64,000 nt of DNA, taken from positions 90,825 through 154,824 of the forward strand of contig JAXMAV010000023.1 of assembly GCA_046350255.1 (NCBI GenBank), read 5' to 3'. The notes beneath the pieces are model-generated. The model had not been told where the DNA came from. It saw nothing but the letters and a program-made list of their open reading frames with translations, and made no database searches. The first letter of the stretch is position 1; every line of letters starts with the position of its first letter. The position numbers and the translations under genes are program-made. Source of the stretch: CALDUY01 sp046350255 (GTDB lineage: Bacteria; Planctomycetota; Planctomycetia; Gemmatales; Gemmataceae). This document shows positions 1-8,676 of the stretch, piece by piece.

Positions 1-216
1 CGCAATCTCCGCGTCTTGATCGGCCACGGCATCGCCAACGCCATCATTCCCTCGACGCTCTCGCGGCAGGACTACAAGCTCTTTTACGCGGCCGGTATGC
101 CGGTCAAGTATCGTACCTACCCGACCACCCATCGCATTCACCCCGACATGCTCCGCGATGTCGATCAGTGGGTGCAGGATCACATCCAGGTCGAGCAGGA
201 CGCCCTGCTTCTCTAA
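1..216 (+). CDS. C-terminal part of an alpha/beta hydrolase (phospholipase/carboxylesterase-like), truncated by window edge
   Basis: The reading frame is open from base 1 and ends at TAA 214-216, so only the last 71 residues are visible. The segment HGIANAIIP followed by TYPTTHRIHPDML matches the end of phospholipase/carboxylesterase-type alpha/beta hydrolases, where HGxxDxxVP carries the catalytic Asp and a later His completes the triad. Here the Asp position appears to be Asn (IANAIIP), while the His in TTHRIHP is present. Activity therefore cannot be assumed. The nucleophile region lies outside the window. A strong hairpin follows 25 bases after the stop. Confidence 0.7.
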   Translation, partial: RNLRVLIGHGIANAIIPSTLSRQDYKLFYAAGMPVKYRTYPTTHRIHPDMLRDVDQWVQDHIQVEQDALLL

Positions 217-241
217 CCTGCTATCCGAAGTCTTGATGTAT

Positions 242-286
242 ACGCCGAACCGGGCGGAGAGGGTTACTCTCCGCCCGGTTCGGCGT
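242..286. terminator. Perfect 20-bp hairpin between convergent genes
   Basis: Bases 242-261 pair with 267-286 without mismatch around a five-base loop (ggtta). The hairpin sits between the plus-strand hydrolase stop (216) and the minus-strand permease stop (306), so it can serve as a terminator for both. There is no long T-run on either side. Confidence 0.75.
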
Positions 287-305
287 TCATGCCCCTTCTC
301 TCCGC

Positions 306-1727
306 CTAGCGTACCGCATCCAGTGGCTTCAGCCGCATGGCCGACAACGCTGGCACCAGCCCCCCGATGCAGCCCATGGCCAGGGCGAAGAACATCCCCC
401 ACGCCAGCGTCGGCCCATCGACGATCATCTTTAGCACCACCGACTTGCCGCCGCCCGGCCCCGAGGCGATGATGCTCGACGCCGACCAGCCATTGACCAG
501 CGATCCCAGCGCGCAGCCGATGATGCCGCCCACGAACGCCAGCATGACCGCTTCGAGGAAGAACGCCACCAGCACTTGCCACGGCGCGAACCCCAGGATG
601 CGCAGCACGCCAATGTCCTTCGTCCGCTGGGCGATGGCCGCGAACATCGTGTTCATCACGCCAAACACGCCTCCAATGCCCATGATCGCCACGACGATCC
701 GGATGGCCTGGAGGAACTGCTGGTTCGTCGTGTTGAGGTTCGCGTAGTACTCCGTCTCCGGCTGGGCGCTGATCGCCGGTCGGGTGAAGTTCTTCTTCAG
801 ATCCTCCGCGAATGTTCGCGCCACCTCCGGACTCTCCGTCCGCACCACGCAGGTGGTGTAGGTCTGCTTGCCGAACAGCTCGCCCACGATCTGAAACTTC
901 GCCCACACCTCCGAATCGAACGTCGAACCCGCCGATTGCAGGATGCCCGTCACGATCCACTTGCGCGGGCCCAGGTCAAAGATGTCGCCGACTTCCAGCG
1001 CCTTCTTCCCGGCGTCCGGTCCCAGCTCGCGCGCCAGGCCCGATCCGATCACCGCCTGAATCGCCTGCTCGCCCGACGACTCGGCTCCCGGCAGTGCCTG
1101 CACGCCCGCCTGGCTGAACCACGCGCCGCCCTCTTTCAGCGGCAGATTGTGTACCAGACCCGACCGCACTGGATCCTCGATGCCGCGTACCTGAATGAAG
1201 CGCCGCCCCCGGGTGCCGACGATCCGCGTGCCCGACCCCGGACAGGGCGGACTGCCATGCTCGAGCAGCTGCTCGCCGTAGCGATCGACCTGCACCAGTT
1301 CGCCACAACGTGGGCACTTGCGCACCAGGATCGGCTGATTGACGACGACGTAGACCTCCCACGAGGCCAGTGGCTTGCCATCCTGCTTGACGATCTCTGG
1401 GCGCAGCTCCACCTCCTTGATGTCGCCGTAGCCCAGGTTGCTGAATAGCTCGTCGGTGGCGCCGTCGGCCAGGATGATGACGTTGCCCGGCACCCCGGAC
1501 GATTCCGTCAGACGCGTCATGCCGTTGACGAAGGCCAGCATGACGATCATCAGGCCGATGACCAGGGTGAACGCCAGCGCCGTCATCAGCGTGATGCGCC
1601 AGCGCACGACGAGGTTGCGCAGGCTGTAGCTGTAGGGCACCTTCTTGATGACGCCCAGCAACTGCAGCAGCACGATGACAAGCAGAGAGCCGAGGACGGC
1701 CGCGGGCAACGCGAGGATATACAGCAT
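306..1727 (-). CDS. ABC transporter permease, FtsX/MacB type, with a cysteine motif in the extracytoplasmic domain
   Basis: A 473-residue protein of the FtsX-like permease family. One membrane helix lies near residues 3-25 and another near 45-70 (ending LAFVNGMTRL). A large extracytoplasmic domain follows, then three C-terminal helices starting near IRIVVAIMGIGGVFGVMNTMFA, with the family hallmark RTKDIGVLRILGF after the first of these. It would form the membrane part of an exporter with the ATPase at 3152-3943 and its paralogue at 1738-3159, 10 bases upstream. Unusual is a CPRCGE...PPCPGSG stretch (about residues 137-165) in the extracytoplasmic domain, resembling a partial zinc ribbon. It is the last gene of a minus-strand operon. 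The substrate is not evident; macrolide, lipid or lipoprotein export are all possible. Confidence 0.88.
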   Translation of the reverse strand: MLYILALPAAVLGSLLVIVLLQLLGVIKKVPYSYSLRNLVVRWRITLMTALAFTLVIGLMIVMLAFVNGMTRLTESSGVPGNVIILADGATDELFSNLGYGDIKEVELRPEIVKQDGKPLASWEVYVVVNQPILVRKCPRCGELVQVDRYGEQLLEHGSPPCPGSGTRIVGTRGRRFIQVRGIEDPVRSGLVHNLPLKEGGAWFSQAGVQALPGAESSGEQAIQAVIGSGLARELGPDAGKKALEVGDIFDLGPRKWIVTGILQSAGSTFDSEVWAKFQIVGELFGKQTYTTCVVRTESPEVARTFAEDLKKNFTRPAISAQPETEYYANLNTTNQQFLQAIRIVVAIMGIGGVFGVMNTMFAAIAQRTKDIGVLRILGFAPWQVLVAFFLEAVMLAFVGGIIGCALGSLVNGWSASSIIASGPGGGKSVVLKMIVDGPTLAWGMFFALAMGCIGGLVPALSAMRLKPLDAVR

Positions 1728-1737
1728 CGGCGGAGCC

Positions 1738-3159
1738 TCAGGAGATCTTGGAAAACACCTCGGCCACCTTGACCTGCCGGGCCGACCACGCCGGCAGCAG
1801 GCTACCCGCCAGCGCGGTGAGCGCGCCCAGGATGGGCCCCCACAGCAGTGCCTGGTCGGGCACGAAAAAGGCCGGGAAGAAGGCGATGGGGAACTTCAGC
1901 CCACCCAGGTAGGTGTTGATGAACAGGTACGCCAGCCCAGCGCTGGCCAGCCCCGCGAACACGCCCAGTAGCAGCGCCTCGCCCAGCACCAGCACCAGGA
2001 TCTGCCCGGGGCCGAATCCCAGCACCTTCAGCACCGCCATCTCGGTCCGTCGCTCGCGCACGCTGATCGAGATGGCATTGGCGATCACCAGCGACATGGT
2101 CACCAGGATGGCCGGCACCAGCAGGAAGCGCATCCCCCACAGCAGGTCACGGTAGGCATCCAGGAACGACGCGATACCCGACGACGCCGTCTCGCACTTC
2201 ACCGCCGGCGTGGTGAACTCGGGCGACGCCATGATCTGGTCGGCCACCTTGCGGAAAGCGTCGTTGTTCGGCACCCGCAGCCACACCAGGTTCAGGCACT
2301 TCTGCGCCATGGGGTGCGGCCGGCCATTCTTCCGCTTCCAGGCGTCCAGTGCCTCGAGCATGTAGTCGCGATGCATCAGAGCCGACTGGTTGTACCGCCC
2401 ATCGGGAAACTCGCCGATGATCTCCATCTCCAGTTCGATGCCCGGGTAGTTGATCGACGTCAGCGTGAACCGTTCGCCCACCTTCTTGTTCATCGCCGCC
2501 AGCCGTTCCTTGCCGATGACCACCTTCCGGCGATCCTTCTCCATCTCCCGGCAGGCCTGGTCGAGGATGTCCATCTCGTAGTCGCTGATCTGGTCCAGGT
2601 CGTCCATCATGGTCGAAAAGACGATCCGGCCGCCGCGATCGCGCACCAGGTTGCCCTTCTCGTCGCGCTGAGCCCGCATCAGCTTGGCCGGGTCCATCGC
2701 GAAGAAGAACACGATGTTCTCGCGCGTCCGCTTGGTCGGGTCAATCGTCCCGCCGACGAAGGTCCACGTCATGGAGTCCATCGGCCGAATGTCGCCATCG
2801 CCCCGCGCAGCGCCATCACTCAGCGCCGAGGCGTACGAGTAGGGCATCTGCGACGGAATCTGCCAGCGCTCCGTCACGATGGCCTTGAGATTCTGACTCT
2901 TCTCCGAGGTGACCAGGTCGAGGACGTACAGCACCGTCCACACCATGGTGATCACCAGCACCAGCACAAAGGTGGCCAGCCCCGTCAGGATGGTGCGCAG
3001 CAGGTTGCGCCGCAGGCTCTTGAAGATCAGCCGGGCGTAGAACCAGACCTGGTCGAAGTACAGCGCCGCCAGCAACACCACCAGCAGCGCCGCGGCGCAG
3101 GCCACCACCCGGACCGGACTGTCGAGAAACGCCATCAGCCGGTCATCGAAGCTAGTCAC
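1738..3159 (-). CDS. ABC transporter permease, FtsX type
   Basis: A 473-residue permease paralogous to the downstream gene. It has an N-terminal helix (about residues 17-38), a second near LLRTILTGLATFVLVLVITMVWTV, a periplasmic domain, and three C-terminal helices with ISVRERRTEMAVLKVLGFGP, the FtsX-family signature. The start is GTG at 3157-3159; it overlaps the last codons of the ATPase gene and has a GGAGG Shine-Dalgarno in that gene's end. This indicates translational coupling with the ATPase. Having two permease genes suggests a heterodimeric transporter. The substrate is unknown. Confidence 0.88.
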   Translation of the reverse strand: MTSFDDRLMAFLDSPVRVVACAAALLVVLLAALYFDQVWFYARLIFKSLRRNLLRTILTGLATFVLVLVITMVWTVLYVLDLVTSEKSQNLKAIVTERWQIPSQMPYSYASALSDGAARGDGDIRPMDSMTWTFVGGTIDPTKRTRENIVFFFAMDPAKLMRAQRDEKGNLVRDRGGRIVFSTMMDDLDQISDYEMDILDQACREMEKDRRKVVIGKERLAAMNKKVGERFTLTSINYPGIELEMEIIGEFPDGRYNQSALMHRDYMLEALDAWKRKNGRPHPMAQKCLNLVWLRVPNNDAFRKVADQIMASPEFTTPAVKCETASSGIASFLDAYRDLLWGMRFLLVPAILVTMSLVIANAISISVRERRTEMAVLKVLGFGPGQILVLVLGEALLLGVFAGLASAGLAYLFINTYLGGLKFPIAFFPAFFVPDQALLWGPILGALTALAGSLLPAWSARQVKVAEVFSKIS

Positions 3160-3943
3160 GTTTCACCTCCTCGATGCCGCGGGGCAGGCGGATGACATGC
3201 TCGGCGTCGCCGTTCCGACCCATCTGCTCGTGATGAATCTGGTGTTCGCTCAGGGGTGTCGATTCACGCACCAGTCGACCCTTCTCCAGGTGCAACGTGC
3301 GCTCGGCGCGAGCCGCCGCACGCGGATCGTGCGTCACCATGATGATCGTCTTGTTCAGCCCGCGCTTCAGCTCCACCAGCAGATCGAGGATCTCCTCCGC
3401 CGATTTGGAATCGAGATCACCCGTCGGCTCGTCCGCGACGATGAGCGTCGGATCGGTCACGATGGCGCGGGCGATGCCCACGCGCTGCTGCTGTCCACCG
3501 GAGAGCTGCCCTGGTCGATGCGTCAGCCGGTTGGAGAGCCCCACCAGATCCATCGCCGTCAGCACCTGCCGCTTCCGCTCCGCCCCCGACAGGGGCAGCA
3601 AGAGCAACGGTAGCTCGACGTTCTCGTAGGCGGTCAGCACGGGCAGCAGGTGGTAGAATTGAAACACGAAGCCGACGTGCCGCGTCCGCCAGCGCGCTAG
3701 CTGACTTTCGCTCATCCGGCTGATCTCGTCGGGACCCACGAAGAGCGTCCCCTGACTGGGTGTATCCAGCCCCGCGATCAGGTTCAGAAGCGTGGTCTTC
3801 CCCGAACCCGATGGGCCCATCAGCGCGAGAAACTCGCCCTCGGGCACCTCCAGGGTCAGATCGTTCAGCACGTCGATCTGCTCGCTGCCTCGACGAAAGA
3901 ATTTGTGCAGTCCGGCGGTGCGGACGATGGCGGGTGCAGACAT
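3152..3943 (-). CDS. ABC transporter ATP-binding protein (LolD/MacB type)
   Basis: A 263-residue ATPase starting MSAPAIVRTAGLHKFF. It has Walker A GPSGSGKTT (about residues 43-51), signature LSGGQQQR, and Walker B LIVADEPTGD followed by the D-loop and the H-switch in MVTHDPR. This arrangement is typical of the LolD/MacB/FtsE group that works with FtsX-type permeases. The start at 3943 is preferred over the much longer upstream open frame, because that extension is the frameshifted tail of the fusion-protein gene. Its end overlaps the permease start by 8 bases. It would energise export by the two downstream permeases with the periplasmic adaptor encoded upstream. Confidence 0.92.
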   Translation of the reverse strand: MSAPAIVRTAGLHKFFRRGSEQIDVLNDLTLEVPEGEFLALMGPSGSGKTTLLNLIAGLDTPSQGTLFVGPDEISRMSESQLARWRTRHVGFVFQFYHLLPVLTAYENVELPLLLLPLSGAERKRQVLTAMDLVGLSNRLTHRPGQLSGGQQQRVGIARAIVTDPTLIVADEPTGDLDSKSAEEILDLLVELKRGLNKTIIMVTHDPRAAARAERTLHLEKGRLVRESTPLSEHQIHHEQMGRNGDAEHVIRLPRGIEEVKRD

Positions 3944-3963
3944 GGACAGAGTCTCCCGGGCGG

Positions 3964-5262
3964 TTAGTTCTTGGGGGCGGCACGGGTCGGCGTCGCCGGC
4001 GTCGCCGAGGCTGCCCGCGGAGCGCATCCTTCTCCTCGCCGCGCAGAAACGATACGGTGGCGCTGAGTTCCGGCCGCAGATACTTGCCGGCCTCTTCCTG
4101 CGTGATCTCGCCTGCCCGGATGCGCACGCGCACCGGCACCGCTCCTTAGCGCGGTCAGCGGTCGGCATCAGCCGCGACACGTCGCCGTAGTATCCTTGCG
4201 GATGCCGCGCCAGGAACTCCCGGTCGCTCTTGTACGCCTCCGGCATGATCAGGCACGGCTGACCCACCTTCACGCTGGCGATGTCGCGCTCCTGAATCGA
4301 CAGATCGATCTCCAGTCGCGTCAGGTCGGCCATCTCGCACAGGCTTGCCGAGATCCCCGACGAGAACGCCGACGGGTTGACGATGTTGCCCAGCTCCGCT
4401 TTCTTGCTCAGAATGGCGCCCGTCACTGGCGCACCTCGGTGTTGTCGAACCGCCACTTGGCCTTCTCGAGCAACCATTCGGCCTGGCTCTTCTCCGCCTC
4501 GGCTGCGCGGATGCGCTGGTCGAGCCGACCCAGCTTGATTAGCCGCACCGTCGCTTCCAGCCGCTTGATGCGCGCCAGCGTCCCATCGTAGGCGTACTTC
4601 GCCTGCTCGAATTCGCGCTGCGCCACCGCGCTGCTGGTCGTCAACCGCCGGTTGCGATCCAGCTCCAGCTTTTGCTGGGTCGCGGCCGAGCGAGCTTCCT
4701 CCAACTCCGCCTCCGCCTGGCGCACTTCTTCGGGCAGCGTGTTGCGCGTCTCGTCGAGCCGGCGCGTAGCTGCCTCCAGCGCGAACTGCGCCTGCCGATA
4801 GTCCGACTCGAATTCCTTCTGCTCGATCCGCGCCAGGATCTCCCCTTCACGGAAGATCGCCCCTTCCTCGAAGCGCGGGTTGATCCACACCAGCTGCCCG
4901 CCCACCTTGGGGCTCACCTGCACCAGGCTGAGAGGGATGACGTAGCCCTTCGACTGCAGCACCACCTCACCTGTGGCCGCCACACTGCCTGGCGATGCCG
5001 AGGGTGTCGGTTGCTGCGCCGTAGGCGATGCCGGTCGGTTCGCCGGGGCCGCGGCCACGTTGTCCTGTCCGCCTGTGGCAGGCACCGAGCCTACCCGGTA
5101 AGCGCGGTAGCCAAACGCCAGCGTGGTCAGCCCCAGCACGCAGGAGAAGATCCAGGGTAGCCAGCGCGTGCGCGCGCCCGTGGCCGAGCCGCCTCGATCC
5201 CCCAGGCGCAACGAGCGAACGCGTTCGCGCAGTTCGCTCCGGGTCGGATCATTTCCTGCCAT
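3964..5262 (-). pseudogene. HlyD/MacA-type periplasmic adaptor, interrupted by three frameshifts
   Basis: The N-terminal frame (5262 to 4423) encodes a short cytoplasmic part, one membrane helix (WIFSCVLGLTTLAFGYRAY), the first half of a biotinyl-lipoyl domain and a long coiled coil ending RFDNTEVR. The expected continuation (APVTG, then GNIVNP and the beta-barrel domain) lies in the next frame to about 4140. AVPVRVRIRAGEIT to SFLRGEEKDA follows in the third frame to about 4020, and ATPATPTRAAPKN with TAA at 3964-3966 is back in the first. Each step equals loss of one base (or four at the first site), at a GC repeat or a run of G. Restored length is about 433 residues, normal for the family. 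Flanking operon genes are intact, so assembly error is as likely as real inactivation. Confidence 0.85.
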
Positions 5263-5959
5263 GGTTTCTCTCCACAGATGGCTTCGAGAGCCGGCCAGTC
5301 CGACCGCGCGGAGCTGGACCCTTGGTCGGAGGACAACGGGTCGTTCCCAGAAACTGCCCCAACATCTGCCCGCACAGCGCGTTCATCTCCTGCGGATCAT
5401 AGGCCTGCGGGTCGGCTGCCCGCTGGATCGCCAGCCCATGCAGCACCGCCTGCAGAAACGACGCCAGCGTCCGGGCCGACACCGCCGCGCCTTCCGTCGT
5501 CGCCGGCATCTTCGCCGCCAGGTCATTGGCCATGTGCCCGCGCCAGAACTCGTACAGCCCGGCCAGCCGATGCCGGAAGTCGTCGCGGTGCCCCGTCTGC
5601 GACAGAAACGTGTACTGCACCGCCTGAAACTCCGGCGCATCCGGTGGATGCAAAATCATGTGGGTCAGGAACGCCTGGACACGCTCCCATCCGTCCAGCC
5701 CCTCCATCTTGCACCCCGCGGGCCGCTCGTTGGGCGTCGCCTGGTCGTGCATGGTGGCGATCATGTGGTCGAACACCGCCAGGAGAATGTCTTCCTTCGT
5801 GGGAAAGTAATAGGTAAGCTGCCCCCGGCTCATGTCGGCCCGTTTCTCAATGGCCGACAACGACAGATGTTGCAACCCCTCTTCCGCGATGATGGCCACG
5901 GCAGCCTCGATGATCTGCTCCCGCCGCCGTCGCCCCACTTCGCCCCGTCGCCTCGCCAT
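5249..5959 (-). CDS. TetR-family transcriptional regulator of the ABC exporter operon
   Basis: A 236-residue protein with an N-terminal TetR helix-turn-helix (residues about 10-56: REQIIEAAVAIIAEEG, then LSAIEKRADMSRGQLTYYFPTKEDIL, the recognition helix). A ligand-binding C-terminal domain follows. The start at 5959 (MARRRGEV) is chosen because the open frame further upstream has no homology-like content and crosses the promoter. Its end overlaps the adaptor start by 14 bases, so it is the first gene of the exporter operon and probably represses it. Repeated GACCGATCG elements flank a TATACT hexamer just upstream, a likely operator. The inducer is unknown, but regulators in this position often sense the exported compound. 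Confidence 0.9.
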   Translation of the reverse strand: MARRRGEVGRRRREQIIEAAVAIIAEEGLQHLSLSAIEKRADMSRGQLTYYFPTKEDILLAVFDHMIATMHDQATPNERPAGCKMEGLDGWERVQAFLTHMILHPPDAPEFQAVQYTFLSQTGHRDDFRHRLAGLYEFWRGHMANDLAAKMPATTEGAAVSARTLASFLQAVLHGLAIQRAADPQAYDPQEMNALCGQMLGQFLGTTRCPPTKGPAPRGRTGRLSKPSVERNHGRK

Positions 5960-5995
5960 GCCCACTCTCTCGCTGCGGCGCGCGCCGCATTCCTG

Positions 5996-6030
5996 GACCG
6001 ATCGTTCTAGTTTCAGTATAGACCGATCGG
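5996..6030 (-). promoter_or_regulatory. Candidate promoter/operator of the TetR-exporter operon
   Basis: On the minus strand a good -10 hexamer TATACT (6015-6020) lies 56 bases from the TetR start. It is bracketed by two copies of GACCGATCG (5996-6004 and 6021-6029), each with the self-complementary core CGATCG. This is the arrangement expected for autorepression by a TetR dimer. No convincing -35 was seen. Confidence 0.5.
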
Positions 6031-6191
6031 ACCAGGTAAATCCACTCGACTTCTCCGAATGCTCTCGAGAGTCGTCCCCCGCCTCGCGCGCGAAAGGCTC
6101 TCTCCGATCCGGCGCTTCCTCTTGGATTCCCCTCGGCGAATGGGAACAATAGTTGGGTGGTCCTCTTCTCCCTCGTCGGAGGTCTGCTGTC

Positions 6192-8576
6192 ATGCTTCGT
6201 CTTCTGCCCTGCCTGGGCGTGGTGGCCGCCCTGGCCCTGCTGGCACTGACGCCGACCCGCGCCGCCGACGATGCCACCACCGTGGCCGGTGACGACGACC
6301 TCGTCAGCAAGGTGCGCAAGTCGATCGACGAGGGCGTCTCGTTCCTCAAGAGTCAGCAGCGCAAGACCGACGGCAGCTGGGAGATCGGCGGCGGCGGCCT
6401 CTCCGGCACCGGTGGCTGGACCGCTCTGGTCGTGCTGGCCCTGCTCAACTCCGGCTGCAAGGCCGACGACGACGCCGTCCGCCGCGGCCTCGACTACCTC
6501 CGCAAGATCGAGCCGAACCAGACCTACGTCGTTGGCCTGCAGACCATGGCTTTCTGCCTCGCCCGGCAACCGCAGGATCGCGGTCGCATTCAGCGCAACG
6601 TCACCTGGCTCCTCCGCGCCCAGATGGCCGACGGCTGGAGCTACTCGATGAACGCGCAGGATCGCACCGGCCTGGCCGACAACTCGAATACTCAGTACGC
6701 CCTCCTCGGCCTGCACGAGGCCATCCAGTACGGCATCAAGGTCGACGAGAAGTCGCTCAAGATGGTCCAGGCCCTCTACGTGAAGACCCAGGCCGAGGGC
6801 GGCTGGGCCTATCGTCCCGCCTCGCGCGCCAACACCATGACCATGACCACCGCCGGTCTGTGCAACCTCATCATCACCGGCCTCGATCTCGCTCGCGGCA
6901 AGCAGAACCTCCGCAAGGATGGCAGCGCCGAGAACTGCGGCGAGTATCTCGATAACGAACCTGTCACCCGCGCCGTCGCCTGGATCGGCGACCGCTACCC
7001 CGCTCGCCTCGACGAGACCAACATTCTCGACCGCTTCGGCTCCCCCTTCTACTGCCTCTACGGCATCGAACGCGCCGGCCGGCTCTCTGGCCAGCGCTTC
7101 TTCGGCGGACACGACTGGTACGAGGTCGGCTGCCGCTACCTCGTCGCCGCCCAGAAGGCCGACGGCTCGTGGACCGGCCTGGCCGGCCGCGGCACCTTCG
7201 ACCACTGGCCCGTCATCGCCACTAGCTTCTCCCTGCTGTTCCTGTCCAAGGGACGCACCCCCGTGCTCATCTCCAAGCTGGCCTACGGCGACCGCGATTC
7301 GACCGGCTGGAACAACAAGCGCTCCGACATCAAGCACTTGGTCGAGTTCACCAGCCGCGAGCTGTTCAAGGGCGAGCCGCTGGCCTGGCAGGTCTACGAC
7401 GTTCGCCGCATGGAAGCTGCCACCGAAGAGTCGCGCCGTCGTCTCGCTGCCCAGCTGCTGCAGACGCCCATCGTCTGGTTCAACGGCCACGACATCGCCC
7501 CGCGCGACAAGGAGGCCGAGATCCTCAAGGAGTACCTCGCCAACGGCGGCTTCGTCTTCGTCGAGAACTGCTGCGGCCGCGATCAGCATCCCGCCTTCGA
7601 CCGTGACCTGCGCCGACTCGTCCGCGAGATTCTGCCCGATGCCCGCCTCGAACCGCTCGAACCCGCGCATCCCATCTGGCTCGCCTCGGGCAAGTATGCC
7701 ATCTCGCCGCGCGACTTCCCTCTCGAGGGCATCAAGCAGGGCTGCAAGACCATCCTCGTCTACAGTCCCGTCCCTCTGGCCGGCTACTGGGAGGCCAACC
7801 GCTTCGCCGACGGCGAACGCGGCCAGAAGGCCTTCGAGCTGGGCGCCAATGTCATCGCCTACGCCACCGGCCTCGAACCACCCCGCCCCCGCCTCAGCAA
7901 GGTGGAGATCACCAGCGAGAACCCGCGCGACAAGGTCCGCCGGGGCTTCGTCCAGGTCGCCCAGCTGCGCCACGAGGGCGACTGGCAGCCCGCCCCCCGC
8001 GCCATGCACAACCTCATGGCCGAGGCACGCAAGGTCGGCCTCGACGTGCTGCTCAAGACCACGCCCGTCTTCCCCGGCGACGAGGCCATCCTCGACTATC
8101 GCTTCCTCTACCTGCATGGCCGCAATACCTTCGCCACTCGCGCGGCCGATCTCAAGAAGCTCCGCTTTAACCTCCGCAGCGGCGGGCTCTTGCTGGCCGA
8201 CGCCTGCTGCGGCTCGCGCACCTTCGACACTGCCTTTCGCGCCTTCGTCCAGGAACTGTTCGCGGGCGAGAACCTCAAACTCGAACCAATCCCGCCCGAG
8301 GACGATCTGTATAGCGCCGCCCTCAACGGCGAGGAGATTCGTACCGTCCGTCGTCGTTCGCTGGCCCCTGACGGCAAGAAGGTCGATCCCGACTTCCGCG
8401 CCTTTCGCCCCGCTCTGGAGGGAGTGAAGTACCGCGACCGCTGGGTGGTGATCTACAGCAAGTACGACCTCGGCTGCGCCCTGGAGAAGCAGACCTCGCC
8501 CGATTGTCTGGGCCATGACCACGCCAGCGCCCTGAAGTTGGCCCGCGCCGCGCTCCTCTACGCCCTGAAACGCTGA
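6192..8576 (+). CDS. Secreted prenyltransferase-repeat protein with DUF4159 domains
   Basis: A 794-residue protein with a signal peptide (MLRLLPCLGVVAALALLALTPTRA). Residues about 35-360 carry alpha/alpha-barrel repeats of the prenyltransferase/squalene-oxidase type (DGSWEIGGGGLSGTGGWTAL, later QKADGSWTG). Two DUF4159-like segments follow: one around VWFNGHDIAPRDKEAEILKEYL with GGFVFVENCCG, and one around RFLYLHGRN with SGGLLLADACCGSRTFD. This combination is common in planctomycetes and has no proven function. The repeats are probably a scaffold rather than a cyclase, since I see no DxDD-type motif. The start at 6192 is preferred over the frame opening 39 bases earlier because it begins directly with the signal peptide. 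A single gene between the exporter operon and argJ. Confidence 0.85.
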   Translation: MLRLLPCLGVVAALALLALTPTRAADDATTVAGDDDLVSKVRKSIDEGVSFLKSQQRKTDGSWEIGGGGLSGTGGWTALVVLALLNSGCKADDDAVRRGLDYLRKIEPNQTYVVGLQTMAFCLARQPQDRGRIQRNVTWLLRAQMADGWSYSMNAQDRTGLADNSNTQYALLGLHEAIQYGIKVDEKSLKMVQALYVKTQAEGGWAYRPASRANTMTMTTAGLCNLIITGLDLARGKQNLRKDGSAENCGEYLDNEPVTRAVAWIGDRYPARLDETNILDRFGSPFYCLYGIERAGRLSGQRFFGGHDWYEVGCRYLVAAQKADGSWTGLAGRGTFDHWPVIATSFSLLFLSKGRTPVLISKLAYGDRDSTGWNNKRSDIKHLVEFTSRELFKGEPLAWQVYDVRRMEAATEESRRRLAAQLLQTPIVWFNGHDIAPRDKEAEILKEYLANGGFVFVENCCGRDQHPAFDRDLRRLVREILPDARLEPLEPAHPIWLASGKYAISPRDFPLEGIKQGCKTILVYSPVPLAGYWEANRFADGERGQKAFELGANVIAYATGLEPPRPRLSKVEITSENPRDKVRRGFVQVAQLRHEGDWQPAPRAMHNLMAEARKVGLDVLLKTTPVFPGDEAILDYRFLYLHGRNTFATRAADLKKLRFNLRSGGLLLADACCGSRTFDTAFRAFVQELFAGENLKLEPIPPEDDLYSAALNGEEIRTVRRRSLAPDGKKVDPDFRAFRPALEGVKYRDRWVVIYSKYDLGCALEKQTSPDCLGHDHASALKLARAALLYALKR

Positions 8577-8676
8577 GCCGCGCTCACCGGCGCAATCCCT
8601 GCCGCGCTCTTGAAGGGCGCGCCCGGGGATCGTATTGAACCCATCTCCCCTACGATTCCACCCATGGAGACGCACC

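Noticed and set aside
3152..4477. A 441-codon frame joining part of the adaptor to the ABC ATPase
   Set aside because: It is an artefact of the frameshifts; the ATPase has its own start at 3943 and the upstream residues 115-160 are not protein-like.
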